In this document: piece by piece, positions 8,611 through 17,250 of the stretch
How the letters are laid out: every line of letters starts with the position of its first letter
How positions within the stretch are numbered: the stretch's first letter is position 1
From: Aliihoeflea aestuarii
Lineage (GTDB): Bacteria > Pseudomonadota > Alphaproteobacteria > Rhizobiales > Rhizobiaceae
Reading direction: 5' to 3'
Assembly (NCBI RefSeq): GCF_024105665.1
Contig: NZ_JAAAMK010000002.1
Location: forward strand, 605,448 to 669,447
DNA: 64,000 nt
Notes under the pieces: generated by a model
Databases searched by the model: none
Seen by the model: only the letters and a program-made list of their open reading frames with translations
Told to the model about the DNA's origin: nothing
Program-made: the position numbers and the translations under genes

Positions 8611-10056
8611 TCAGGCTGCGGTCTGGGTAACGAATTTGGTGACCAGATACGCGTCGATGGCTTCCGATCCGCCCTCGGTGCCGTGGCCCGAATCCTTGAT
8701 CCCTCCGAACGGCACTTCCGGCAGCGCAAGGCCGATATGGTTAATCGTCGTCATGCCCGCTTCGATTTCGGTGCCGAGACGGTTGGCCGTATCTGTCGAG
8801 CCGGTGAAGGCGTAGCTGGCAAGGCCGAATGGCAGACGGTTCGCCTCCTCGATCACCTCGTCCACGGTACCGAAGGCGCGGAAGGCGGCGACCGGACCAA
8901 AGGGCTCCTCGTTCATGATGCGCGCATCCAGCGGCACGTCGGCCAACACGGTCGGCTCGAAGAAATTGCCCTTGTTGCCGATGCGCCGTCCGCCGGTCTT
9001 CAGTTTCGCGCCACGCTCGACGGCGTCGGTGATCAGCGGCTCCAGCGAAGGAATGCGGCGCTCGTTGGCAAGCGGCCCCATTTGGACGCCATCCTCGAAG
9101 CCGTGGCCGACCTTGATGGCTTTGGCCGCATCGGTGAACCGCTCAACGACGTTGTTATAAACGCCTTCCTGAACGAGAAAACGGGTCGGCGAGATGCAGA
9201 CCTGACCGGCATTTCGGAACTTGGACGCGGCCAGAAGCTTGACCGCCTTGTCGACATCGGCGTCATCGAAGATGATCGCGGGCGCGTGGCCACCCAGTTC
9301 CATCGTGGCCAGCTTCATGTGCTCGCCGGCGAGCGCCGCGAGCTTCTTGCCGATGGGAGTGGAGCCGGTGAAGGAAATCTTGCGGATCACCGGATGCGGG
9401 ATCAGATATTCGGAGATTTCCGACGGCACGCCGTAGACGAGGTTGACGACGCCGGCTGGCACGCCGGCATCGGCGAAGGCGCGAATCAATTCCGCAGGCG
9501 AGGCCGGCGTTTCCTCCGGCGCCTTGACGATGATTGAACAGCCCGCGCCGAGCGCTGCGGAGAGCTTGCGCACGACCTGGTTGATCGGGAAGTTCCATGG
9601 GGTGAATGCAGCGACCGGTCCGACCGGCAGCTTGATCGCCATTTGCGTGACGCCGACGGTGCGGGCCGGAATGATCTGGCCGTAAGTGCGGCGCGCTTCC
9701 TCGGCGAACCAGTCGATCACATCGGCGGCGGCCATCACCTCGCCCTTGGCCTCAGTCACCGGCTTGCCCTGCTCGCGCGTCATCATCGGTGCGATGCGGG
9801 GTGCCCGCTCCCGCAGAAGTTCCGCTGCCTTGCGCATGATCTTCGAGCGTTCGAAAGGCGACGTCGCGCTCCAGACCTTGAAGCCGGCGGCAACCGCATC
9901 GAGCGCCGCGTCGAGATCGCCGCGATTTGCGTGCGCAACCTTGCCGATCACCTCGTCCGTTGCCGGATCGACGATTTCGATCCATCCGCCGCCACCTGCG
10001 CGCCATTCGCCGTTGATGAAAAGCTGAGTGTCAGGATAAGCGGTAATGTCGGACAT
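8611..10056 (-). CDS. NAD(P)-dependent aldehyde dehydrogenase, succinate-semialdehyde dehydrogenase-like
   Basis: Soluble aldehyde dehydrogenase of 481 residues that oxidises an aldehyde to its acid. The catalytic glutamate lies in [10 protein letters not shown] and the nucleophilic cysteine in [12 protein letters not shown]. The C-terminal block [15 protein letters not shown] resembles GabD-type semialdehyde dehydrogenases. The start at 10056 gives [10 protein letters not shown] and has AGGGAA upstream; 14 extra in-frame codons are unlikely to be used. It is the first gene of a two-gene operon with the TPP enzyme. Upstream lie two operator-like palindromes and then the XRE-cupin regulator gene, so control by that regulator is likely. 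Confidence 0.88.
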   Translation of the reverse strand: MSDITAYPDTQLFINGEWRAGGGGWIEIVDPATDEVIGKVAHANRGDLDAALDAVAAGFKVWSATSPFERSKIMRKAAELLRERAPRIAPMMTREQGKPVTEAKGEVMAAADVIDWFAEEARRTYGQIIPARTVGVTQMAIKLPVGPVAAFTPWNFPINQVVRKLSAALGAGCSIIVKAPEETPASPAELIRAFADAGVPAGVVNLVYGVPSEISEYLIPHPVIRKISFTGSTPIGKKLAALAGEHMKLATMELGGHAPAIIFDDADVDKAVKLLAASKFRNAGQVCISPTRFLVQEGVYNNVVERFTDAAKAIKVGHGFEDGVQMGPLANERRIPSLEPLITDAVERGAKLKTGGRRIGNKGNFFEPTVLADVPLDARIMNEEPFGPVAAFRAFGTVDEVIEEANRLPFGLASYAFTGSTDTANRLGTEIEAGMTTINHIGLALPEVPFGGIKDSGHGTEGGSEAIDAYLVTKFVTQTAA

Positions 10057-10228
10057 TGATCTTTTCCCTGCTGAATAATGAGTGATCGGCTTTGCCAATC
10101 AGAACGAAGACGTCGCGCACCATGCACGGCCTCGACGCAATGGCGACCGTCAGCCGCTTGAGGCACAACGAGCGGCCTCGACCGCTCATCGAATGGGCCT
10201 TGAGGAAGCCTTAAGACCGCTTAGCATC

Positions 10229-10267
10229 GCTCAAAATCCTGAGCAACAATCGTTCAAATTTTTGAGC
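10229..10267. promoter_or_regulatory. Two tandem 16-bp palindromic operator candidates
   Basis: GCTCAAAATCCTGAGC (10229-10244) and GTTCAAATTTTTGAGC (10252-10267) are two related palindromes starting 23 bp apart, about two helical turns. They sit between the 3' end of the XRE-cupin regulator gene and the start of the aldehyde dehydrogenase gene it probably controls. Their role as binding sites is inferred from symmetry, repetition and position. Confidence 0.55.
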
Positions 10268-10269
10268 AA

Positions 10270-10833
10270 TCAAAGATAGGGCGGCGTGCAGGCCGAGATC
10301 ACCACGGTCCGGCCTTCCGCCAGATTGCGGAAGCGGTGCGGCGTACGGCTGTCGAACAGGTAGGACTCCCCGACCTGCAATATGCGCACATTGTCGGCGA
10401 CCGTGACTTCCAGTTCACCCTCGACGACATATCCTCCCTCGCTCGATGGGTGCTGAAGCAGGGTCTCGCCGGTATCGGCGCCGGGCTCATAGACCTCGTG
10501 CAAAATCTGCAGATTGTGGACGCGCGCGTCTCCGATCTGACGGAAAGACATCCCACCTTGCCCTTCCCCTATAGCATGCGCCGCCAGCTTTGACGTGAGA
10601 TCGATCAGTTCGTCGCGACCGAAAAACGGCCCTGTCGGCATGCTGCGCTCAGGCTCGAAAAAGTCCGCCATGCTGACGCCGAGGCCGCTCAGCACCTTTC
10701 GCAAAGTCGCGACCGAGGGACTGATCTTGTTCTTCTCGATATTCGATATTTGCGCGTGCGGAACATTCGCCAAATCCGCCAACTGGCGCTGAGAAAATCC
10801 GGCGGCAAGTCGCATCGTTTTCAGTGTGGGCAA
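10270..10833 (-). CDS. XRE-family regulator with C-terminal cupin domain (PuuR-like)
   Basis: A 187-residue regulator. Residues about 1-60 form an XRE/Cro helix-turn-helix (MRLAAGFSQRQLADLANVPH). Residues about 110-185 form a small cupin (LLQHPSSEGGYVVEGELEV, then SYLFDSRTPHRFRN) that likely binds a small-molecule inducer. PuuR, the putrescine-catabolism repressor, has this layout, and PuuR-type proteins often neighbour semialdehyde dehydrogenases as here. The gene precedes the aldehyde dehydrogenase/TPP operon on the same strand, with two palindromic sites just after its stop. The effector is unknown. Confidence 0.85.
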   Translation of the reverse strand: MPTLKTMRLAAGFSQRQLADLANVPHAQISNIEKNKISPSVATLRKVLSGLGVSMADFFEPERSMPTGPFFGRDELIDLTSKLAAHAIGEGQGGMSFRQIGDARVHNLQILHEVYEPGADTGETLLQHPSSEGGYVVEGELEVTVADNVRILQVGESYLFDSRTPHRFRNLAEGRTVVISACTPPYL

Positions 10834-10875
10834 ACGGATGAAATGGCGACATTAAGTCGGATACTCAGTTTGAAA

Positions 10876-11250
10876 TTAAACGAGACCGGCCGACTGTGCA
10901 TCTGGAATGTCCGAGCTATACGCGCCCTGCTCTCCAACGCTGCCTTGGGCGCTGTCCCACCAATCTCCTAACGCATCGATGAGCGGCACCAGCCTTTCGC
11001 CCGCCGGGGTCAGATCGTACTCGACACGAAGCGGATAGCCGCCGAATTCGGTCCGGCGAATGATTCCAGCGTCTTCCAGTTTGCGCAGTTCGAGCGTCAG
11101 CATCTTGTGGGAGATCGTCGGATTGTCCCGGCGAAGATCGCTGAACCGCTTCGTGCCTTCCTGCAGATAATAGATCAGCAATGTCGGCCAGCGACCGCTG
11201 AGAACCTGCATGACCTCTTCGATCGGGCAGCGGGAAACAAGGTCTTTCAT
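10876..11250 (-). CDS. HxlR family winged-helix transcriptional regulator
   Basis: Small redox- or electrophile-type regulator of 124-126 residues. The HxlR signature is clear: a near-N-terminal cysteine (RCPIEEVMQVLSGRWPTLL), then the recognition region RDNPTISHKMLTLELRKLEDAGI, then the wing (LRVEYDLTPAGERL). ATG 11250 is preferred; a TTG two codons earlier is possible. It is transcribed divergently from the glutathione-transferase gene across a 108-base gap containing GTAAC and GTAATTTAC elements, so it probably regulates that gene and itself. The single N-terminal cysteine could be the sensor. Confidence 0.88.
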   Translation of the reverse strand: MKDLVSRCPIEEVMQVLSGRWPTLLIYYLQEGTKRFSDLRRDNPTISHKMLTLELRKLEDAGIIRRTEFGGYPLRVEYDLTPAGERLVPLIDALGDWWDSAQGSVGEQGAYSSDIPDAQSAGLV

Positions 11251-11358
11251 CGGCAACTCATGGTAACAAAAAGGTGCGTAATTTACTTGGGCAAGCCACC
11301 CGCTAAGGTCCGGCTTCGCTGCGCAGCGTGATCAGAAGAAATCACGGAGAACAAGAAC

Positions 11359-12066
11359 ATGGAACCCATACTCCTATACGGCTTCCCATCGGGAAGCTCC
11401 ATGGGGCTCGTCGCCGCTCTGGAATGGATGGGCAGGCCCTATAGGCTCTGCCGCGTCGATATGTTCGGCGAGATGCGCGATCCATCCTACAAGCGGATCA
11501 ACCCGCGCGTCGAGACGCCCGCATTGATCACCGACCGGGGTGACGTGCTCACCGAAACCATGGCGATTGCCGCATGGCTGGAGGCCCGGGACACGGAACG
11601 ACGGATCAGCTTCGATCCGCTCTCGCCCGAGGCCGACCGGATGCACCAGTTGATGGCGTTCACCAATACCGGATTCACCGGCGCGTTCGGCCCCCTTTGG
11701 GCTGCGATGGAAATGCAGCCACCCAACCCGGCACTGCAATCGGCATTGAAACAATGGGGCAGCGAAGGCGTCATCGAACGCCACGACCGGCTTGAAGAGA
11801 TGATCGCAAACACGCGATTTCTGATCGCCGATCATCCGACATTGGCCGACGGCATTTTGATCGGGGTCGCCCGCTGGCTCGATTTCCATCAAGTAGCCGA
11901 CAAGGCCCGCTGGCCAAAGCTTGCCGCCCTTAGAGATCGCATCGAAACCGACCCGGCCGTCGTTTATGCGACATCGCTTGAGAACGGTGAGATGTCGCCC
12001 GGCAATGGTGCGTGTCAAGGTCATGTCGAGTTGACGGAACTGATCGACCGGTTCGGTTCAAAATAG
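11359..12066 (+). CDS. Glutathione S-transferase family protein
   Basis: A 235-residue cytosolic protein with a thioredoxin-like N-terminal domain (MEPILLYGFPSGSSMGLVAAL; the SGSS region replaces a CxxC). A helical C-terminal domain starts near residue 95. The TPALITDRGDVLTET segment is the glutathione gamma-glutamyl binding loop with the cis-proline. Such proteins conjugate or reduce electrophiles with glutathione. The divergent HxlR gene suggests induction by an electrophile or quinone-type stress. No close functional subclass can be named from the sequence. Confidence 0.82.
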   Translation: MEPILLYGFPSGSSMGLVAALEWMGRPYRLCRVDMFGEMRDPSYKRINPRVETPALITDRGDVLTETMAIAAWLEARDTERRISFDPLSPEADRMHQLMAFTNTGFTGAFGPLWAAMEMQPPNPALQSALKQWGSEGVIERHDRLEEMIANTRFLIADHPTLADGILIGVARWLDFHQVADKARWPKLAALRDRIETDPAVVYATSLENGEMSPGNGACQGHVELTELIDRFGSK

Positions 12067-12647
12067 CTCCTGCGGCGCGCGGCCTGATCATTGATTGCGG
12101 TCGCGCGCAACCCGTTTCATTCCGAGCCAACCGAAGTGCCGGTGCGAGCAGCAATTTTCAGGATCACTCAAATCGTTTTCAAACGGCAGGAATGGGGTCG
12201 AAAGCCGCCAATCCAGCTTAGCTTTCACCCGCCATGCACCAACGAAACTCGTGACCGTGATGGAAATCGGCTAATGGTTTGTGGGCATGGCTGTGATCGA
12301 TGCTCACCCGGTAGGAAAAGCCATCGTAGTTTTTTGTGCTCTGGCGAATATTCGGGGCTGGGAACTGCGACCGTCTCAAATTGAGATCTGCCCCTCCCCC
12401 GTATCGTCGGCACTTTGAGAGTTTCAAATAGCGAACTATCTCAGCCTCTTCCTCGCCGCAGTCTGACTGCACAAAGCTCTTCAGCGCTACCCAGGCCACG
12501 GATGGCGGTGCCGATACCTGAGTGTCTGGCATTGGGGAGGCTCTGCGGAACCCGCCGCTCTGCACTCGGCACTCCCCTGGAAGGAATGGAAATTGACATC
12601 CAGCCTTGCGCTATTTCTTTCTGATTCCTGACCCGAGTGAGCCCCTG
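12067..12647. other. 581-base stretch with no convincing gene
   Basis: Only short, overlapping reading frames occur here, the longest being 115 codons on the minus strand (12218-12565). None shows a recognisable domain, a ribosome site or a signal peptide. Composition is slightly more AT-rich than the flanks. It may be decayed coding DNA between two independent regulatory modules. Confidence 0.4.
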
Positions 12648-13526
12648 CTATGGCCATTCGGCGAAGCTTGGCGCGGGCGGTTCCCGATGGTTGCGCCGTG
12701 CTTCCAGCACTGCCTTGCGGTGAATGCCGGGGCGTGTGCCGGTGACGCTCTTGAAGAAGTTTGAGAAATGCGCCGGATCGGTAAAGCCGAGGGAGCCGGC
12801 CAGTTGCTGAATCGTCAGCGACGACCGTTCCAGCCGCATCACCGCTTCGCCTGCCAGACGTTCCGAAATCAGCGCCTTTGGCGATTTACCCACGCCTTGC
12901 GTGCAGATCGCATGCAGGCGATCGGTCGTCACGCCGAGCGCATCGGCATAGCGTGTCACGGGCCAGTGGTTGCGGAAATTCATTTCGACGAGCTGACGAA
13001 AGCGTTGCAGCAGGCCGAGCTGCGCACCCGCGCCGGTATGCTCCAGTTCACCGCCCGATATGCGTAGCACCGAAACGAGAATGATGCGTAGGAGCGCCGA
13101 AAGGATCAGGTCCGAACCCGGCTGTGGTTCGCGCCGCTCGCGAACGATGCCCGTCAGACAACGTTCGACGACGCCGGCCGCTTCGCCGTAGCCGGACAGG
13201 GACAGCGCGAAATCGCGATCGATCAGATGGCGAAGGGCCGCCGATTCCGGGCCGTCACCCACCGCATCGACGAGCAACGGATCGCCGACCCGCGCGCGAA
13301 AGCCGGTCGCGCCCGCTTCCATCCGCAATCGACTGCCATCGGCCTGGCCGATCCAGACCAGCGCAGGCGCGGACAGCGAAAATCGCTGTCCTGCCGCCTC
13401 GACCTCCCCGCTGCCGTCCGTCAGAAGAAAAAACTGCCGGCTGCGCTCACCGCTTGCCGGACCATATGTCCATCGGCGCGCATTCAGACCGCATTCGACC
13501 GGTTCGACGTCCATTTCCACCCTCAT
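12648..13526 (-). CDS. AraC family transcriptional regulator
   Basis: A 292-residue regulator. The first ~170 residues form a cupin-like sensing domain (with SLSAPALVWIGQADG). The last ~100 form the AraC double helix-turn-helix (VTRYADALGVTTDRLHAICTQG, then IQQLAGSLGFTDPAHFSNFFK). It is divergent from the aldehyde dehydrogenase that opens the liv operon. The 122-base intergenic region contains two direct repeats CGCCAGATTT, as expected for AraC-type binding. It is therefore the probable regulator of the 13.6-22 kb operon. The inducer may be an aromatic or branched acid carried by the LivK-type transporter (inference). Confidence 0.88.
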   Translation of the reverse strand: MRVEMDVEPVECGLNARRWTYGPASGERSRQFFLLTDGSGEVEAAGQRFSLSAPALVWIGQADGSRLRMEAGATGFRARVGDPLLVDAVGDGPESAALRHLIDRDFALSLSGYGEAAGVVERCLTGIVRERREPQPGSDLILSALLRIILVSVLRISGGELEHTGAGAQLGLLQRFRQLVEMNFRNHWPVTRYADALGVTTDRLHAICTQGVGKSPKALISERLAGEAVMRLERSSLTIQQLAGSLGFTDPAHFSNFFKSVTGTRPGIHRKAVLEARRNHREPPAPSFAEWP

Positions 13527-13530
13527 AACG

Positions 13531-13561
13531 CGCCAGATTTTTACAATAGAACGCCAGATTT
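13531..13561. promoter_or_regulatory. Direct repeats, candidate AraC-family operator
   Basis: CGCCAGATTT occurs at 13531-13540 and again at 13552-13561, exactly 21 bp apart (two helical turns). The site lies in the gap between the divergent AraC gene and the aldehyde dehydrogenase gene. Direct repeats with this phasing are typical AraC/XylS-type sites. Confidence 0.55.
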
Positions 13562-13648
13562 CTTCATATCAAGTGCGCGTCTTTTGCGATTTCCTGTATC
13601 CGGCATGGTGCAAAGAGGCTGGGGAGAGCCCGCACCGAGGGAGGAAAC

Positions 13649-15073
13649 GTGACGCAGGCAATGCGCCGGAACGCGCAGGACGGCCCTTTTCTGGAGCGGA
13701 AAAGCCCGGTTTCGGGGCTTGTCGTGACCCGCGTGCATGCGGCACAGGTCGCCGATGCGCGCCATGCCGCCAACCGCGCCGCCGCCGCCTTCCCGAAATG
13801 GTCGCAGACCAGCCCGTCGGGCCGCCGCGAAATCCTCAACCGCGCCGCGCAGATACTGCTCGACCGCCGCGAAGAATTTATCAAGAAAATCAACGAAGAA
13901 ACTGGTGGAACACGCGCCTGGGGCGAATTGAACTGCAAGCTCGGCGTGTCGATCCTGCGCGAGGCGGCGGCCCTGACGACGCAGCTTTCCGGCGAAATCA
14001 TTCCCGCCGACCGGCCTGGCTCCCTGTCGCTCGCCATGCGCCAGCCATGCGGCGTCGTCCTGTCGCTGGCGCCATGGAACGCGCCGGTCGTCCTGTCGGT
14101 AAGGTCGCTCGCCACACCGCTCGCCTGCGGCAACACGGTGGTTTTCAAGGCTTCGGAGCTGTGTCCGGGAACGCATCAGCTTGTCGGCGACGTATTTGCC
14201 GAAGCCGGCCTTCCCGACGGTGCGGTCGCCATCGTCCACAATGAGGAACACCACGCCTCCGAGATCATCGAGGCGCTGATCGCCCATCCGGCGGTGCGCC
14301 GCGTCAATTTCACAGGGTCGACGCGGTCGGGGCGGATGGTCGCCGAGATGGCCGCGCGGCATCTGAAAAAGCCGCTTCTGGAACTCGGCGGAAAGGCGCC
14401 GCTGATCGTTCTTGCCGACGCCGATCTCGACGAGGCGGTGCGGGCGGCCGCGTTCGGAGCGTTCTTCAATCAGGGCCAGCTTTGCATGTCGACCGAGCGG
14501 CTTCTGGTCGACGCCGCCGTCGCCGATCTGTTCCTGGACAAGCTGACTGCCGAGTTGCAGCGCGTGGGTTTCGGCGATCCGGCGAACACGATCGGACCGA
14601 TGATCAGCGAGCAGGCGGCGATGCGCGTCAAGGCTCTGGTGGACGACGCGGTTTCCAAAGGCGCGCGGCTCGTCGCGGGCGGCACACAGCAATCGATCTG
14701 GATGGACGCGACGATCCTCGACGGCGTGCGGCCCGACATGCGCATCTATTACGAGGAAAGCTTCGGCCCGGTCGCTTCGCTGATCCGGTTTGCGGATGTC
14801 GAGGAAGCGATCTCGATCGCCAACGACACGGAATACGGGCTGACGGCTGCTGTTTTCAGCAGCGATGTGACGCGGGCGCTGTCGATCGCGCAACGGCTGG
14901 AGACCGGCATCTGCCACATCAATTCGGCGACGATCCATGACGAGCCGCAAATGCCGTTCGGGGGCGTCAAGTCGTCCGGCTATGGGCGCTTCGGCGGGCG
15001 CGCGGGCATCGATGAATTCACGGAGCTGCGCTGGATCACGATCCAGAACGGCAAGCCGGACTATCCGATCTGA
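13649..15073 (+). CDS. Aldehyde dehydrogenase (aromatic-aldehyde/vanillin dehydrogenase-like)
   Basis: A 474-residue NAD(P)-dependent aldehyde dehydrogenase. The catalytic glutamate is in LELGGKAPLIVLADAD and the nucleophilic cysteine in NQGQLCMSTERLL. The C-terminal block PFGGVKSSGYGRFGG is canonical. Together with LCMSTER these resemble salicylaldehyde, benzaldehyde or vanillin dehydrogenases. The start is GTG 13649, with GGGAGGAAAC just upstream. It is the first gene of an operon with a complete LivKHMGF transporter and a second aldehyde dehydrogenase at the end (20505-21965), which frames the transporter on both sides. Confidence 0.88.
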   Translation: MTQAMRRNAQDGPFLERKSPVSGLVVTRVHAAQVADARHAANRAAAAFPKWSQTSPSGRREILNRAAQILLDRREEFIKKINEETGGTRAWGELNCKLGVSILREAAALTTQLSGEIIPADRPGSLSLAMRQPCGVVLSLAPWNAPVVLSVRSLATPLACGNTVVFKASELCPGTHQLVGDVFAEAGLPDGAVAIVHNEEHHASEIIEALIAHPAVRRVNFTGSTRSGRMVAEMAARHLKKPLLELGGKAPLIVLADADLDEAVRAAAFGAFFNQGQLCMSTERLLVDAAVADLFLDKLTAELQRVGFGDPANTIGPMISEQAAMRVKALVDDAVSKGARLVAGGTQQSIWMDATILDGVRPDMRIYYEESFGPVASLIRFADVEEAISIANDTEYGLTAAVFSSDVTRALSIAQRLETGICHINSATIHDEPQMPFGGVKSSGYGRFGGRAGIDEFTELRWITIQNGKPDYPI

Positions 15074-15123
15074 AACACTGGCGCGGGGAGCGCCAGACTG
15101 AACCGTAACCGGGAGGAAGCAAC

Positions 15124-16320
15124 ATGATCAGACGTACATTCATGGCATTGGCGACGAGCGTCGCCGTTCTGGGACTTGGCGGCGCGGCATTCGCGCAGGA
15201 GACGATCAAGATCGGCGCGAGCGCGCCAAAAACCGGACCGCTCGCGGCCGGCGCGACCGTCAGCCACTGGCCGAACGTGCAGCTTTGGGTTCACGAGGTG
15301 AACGAACGCGGCGGGCTTCAGGTCGGCGACCAGCAGATGAAGATCGAACTGGTCGAATATGACGACCGCACCTCGGCCGAAACGGCGGTCCAGAACATCC
15401 AGCGCCTTGCGACGGTCGATAATGTCGACTTCATTGTGACGCCCTATTCGACCGGCCTCAACGTCGCGACCGCGCCGATCATCGCGCGCTATGGCTATCC
15501 GCACATTACCACGAGCGCGATCACCGACGGCGTCGAGGAATTCGCCGAACGCTGGCCGAACTCCTTCTGGATGCTCGGCACCTCGCGCGAACTTGCCATC
15601 GGCGCGGCGGAGGCGTTGAAGAAACTGCGCGATGCCGGAGAAATCGGCGACAAGGTCGCATTGGTCCATGTCGCCGACGCCTTCGGACTGGAACTTGCCG
15701 GTGCCGGCAAGCCGGCGCTGGAGGAAGCCGGTTTCGAGATCGTCTACGAGGCGTCTTATCCGCTCGGCACGCAGGATGTCGCACCTATCATCAGCCAGGC
15801 AAAGGCCGCCGCGCCGGACGCCTTCGTCGGCTTCTCCTATCCGGGCGACACCTTCGCGCTGACCGAGCAGGCGCAAATCCAGGATCTCGACGTCGGCGCA
15901 TTTTACGTTGGCGTCGGAACCTCGTTCCCGGCCTATGCAGGCCGCTTCGGTGCAACCGCCAACGGCATCCTCGGCGCGGGCGGAACCAATCCCGACGATC
16001 CGAAAATCCAGGAATACCGCGCCAAGCACAAGGAAGTGACGGGCGCGGATGCCGACTACTGGGCAAGCGCCGTGACCTATTCGGGCTTGCAGGTTCTGGA
16101 ACAGGCCATCGAGGCCGCAGGCAGCAAGGACCGCGAGGCGGTCGTCGAGGCGATCAGGACCGGCACGTTCGACACGGTAATGGGCGAGGTTAAGTTCGAG
16201 AACAACGTCAACCGCAATCTGTGGACCGTCGGCCAGTGGAAGGACGGCACCTTCCACGGCGTCGCCGCCAACGGCATCGATGGTTCGATCGAGCCGGTCG
16301 CCAAGGGCGGCTGGCAGTAA
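15124..16320 (+). CDS. Branched-chain/aromatic acid ABC transporter substrate-binding protein (LivK-like)
   Basis: Periplasmic receptor of 398 residues with a Sec signal peptide (MIRRTFMALATSVAVLGLGG, ending in AFA) and a mature start QETIKIGASAPKTGPLA, typical of the Leu/Ile/Val-binding family. Family members also bind aromatic acids, amides or urea, and the flanking aldehyde dehydrogenases argue for a non-amino-acid ligand. It begins 50 bases after the aldehyde dehydrogenase, with GGGAGGAAGC before the ATG. A perfect 11-bp hairpin lies directly after its stop and may raise its message level over that of the permease genes. Confidence 0.9.
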   Translation: MIRRTFMALATSVAVLGLGGAAFAQETIKIGASAPKTGPLAAGATVSHWPNVQLWVHEVNERGGLQVGDQQMKIELVEYDDRTSAETAVQNIQRLATVDNVDFIVTPYSTGLNVATAPIIARYGYPHITTSAITDGVEEFAERWPNSFWMLGTSRELAIGAAEALKKLRDAGEIGDKVALVHVADAFGLELAGAGKPALEEAGFEIVYEASYPLGTQDVAPIISQAKAAAPDAFVGFSYPGDTFALTEQAQIQDLDVGAFYVGVGTSFPAYAGRFGATANGILGAGGTNPDDPKIQEYRAKHKEVTGADADYWASAVTYSGLQVLEQAIEAAGSKDREAVVEAIRTGTFDTVMGEVKFENNVNRNLWTVGQWKDGTFHGVAANGIDGSIEPVAKGGWQ

Positions 16321-16335
16321 CATCACGCGAAATAA

Positions 16336-16363
16336 GGCTCCCCGGCAGAAGCGCCGGGGAGCC
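16336..16363 (+). other. Perfect intercistronic hairpin between livK-like and livH-like genes
   Basis: GGCTCCCCGGC (16336-16346) and GCCGGGGAGCC (16353-16363) form an 11-bp stem with a six-base loop, 16 bases after the binding-protein stop. No U-run follows, so it is more likely a 3'-end stabiliser or partial terminator than a full terminator. Confidence 0.6.
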
Positions 16364-16383
16364 GTCGACCAAGGGTTTCGGGA

Positions 16384-17250
16384 ATGCAGATTATCGTCAC
16401 GGGCATATTGCTGGGCGGCACCTACGCGCTGATCGCGTTGGGGCTGACGCTGCAATACGGCGTCGCGCGCATCATGAACCTCGCCAATGGCGAGACGTTC
16501 GTGGCCGCGTGCTTCATCGCCTTCTGGCTGTTCACCGCCATGCAGATCAACCCGCTCGTCGGGCTGGTCATCATCGCGCCGGCGGCCTTCGCGATCAACT
16601 GGGCGATCTATTCCGTTCTCCTGAAACCGCTGGTCGACCGGGCGAAGAACCGGGGCATGCTGGAAGTCGATTCCATTCTGGCAACATTCGGCCTCCTGTT
16701 CCTTCTGCAAGGGCTGATGCTGCTGGCCTTCGGCGGCTCGTATTTCTCCTACACCTTCCTTGCCGAGCGTTTCATGATCCTCGGCAATCCGTTCGGGCTG
16801 AACCGCGTGGTGGCGTTCGTCGCGGCCGTGGTCATTGCCGTAGCGCTCTACTGGTTCCTCTACCGCACCCGTCACGGAACGGCCGTGCGCGCGGTCGCGG
16901 TCGATCCGAACTCCGCCAAGCTCGTCGCGATCGACGTGGCCAAGACCGCCGCCTTCGCCTTCGCGCTCGGCGGCGCACTGACTGCCTGTGGCGGCGCGCT
17001 GCTCTCTACCTTCTATACGTTCAACGCATCGATGGGCGTCGTCTTCACCATGAAGGCGCTGATCATCGTGATCATGGGCGGCGTGGGCGACGTGCGCGGT
17101 GCGGTGCTGGCCGCGCTGATCCTCGGCATCACGGAGACGGCGGTTGCGAGCCTCATCGATCCCGGCCTCACGATTGCGGCGACCTACGCGCTCTTCATCA
17201 TCGTGCTCCTCTTCCGCCCGCAGGGCATGTTCGGAAGGCAGACGACATGA
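16384..17250 (+). CDS. livH: Branched-chain amino-acid-type ABC transporter permease LivH
   Basis: Inner-membrane permease of 288 residues with about eight hydrophobic segments. The N-terminal GTYALIALGLTLQYGVARIMNLANGE is a hallmark of LivH proteins. It starts with ATG 16384 and ends at 17250, where TGA overlaps the ATG of livM in an ATGA junction. It forms the translocation channel with LivM and is energised by LivG/LivF. The gene symbol reflects family position; the actual solute is undefined. Confidence 0.92.
   Translation: MQIIVTGILLGGTYALIALGLTLQYGVARIMNLANGETFVAACFIAFWLFTAMQINPLVGLVIIAPAAFAINWAIYSVLLKPLVDRAKNRGMLEVDSILATFGLLFLLQGLMLLAFGGSYFSYTFLAERFMILGNPFGLNRVVAFVAAVVIAVALYWFLYRTRHGTAVRAVAVDPNSAKLVAIDVAKTAAFAFALGGALTACGGALLSTFYTFNASMGVVFTMKALIIVIMGGVGDVRGAVLAALILGITETAVASLIDPGLTIAATYALFIIVLLFRPQGMFGRQTT

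Noticed and set aside
7686..9537. Two long plus-strand frames opposite the TPP enzyme and aldehyde dehydrogenase genes
   Set aside because: Antisense shadows; the minus-strand genes have complete catalytic motifs and ribosome sites.
16221..17246. Long in-frame extension upstream of livM (662 codons in total)
   Set aside because: It lies over livH in another frame and has no domain sense; the ATGA junction with livH at 17247 gives a standard 320-residue LivM.
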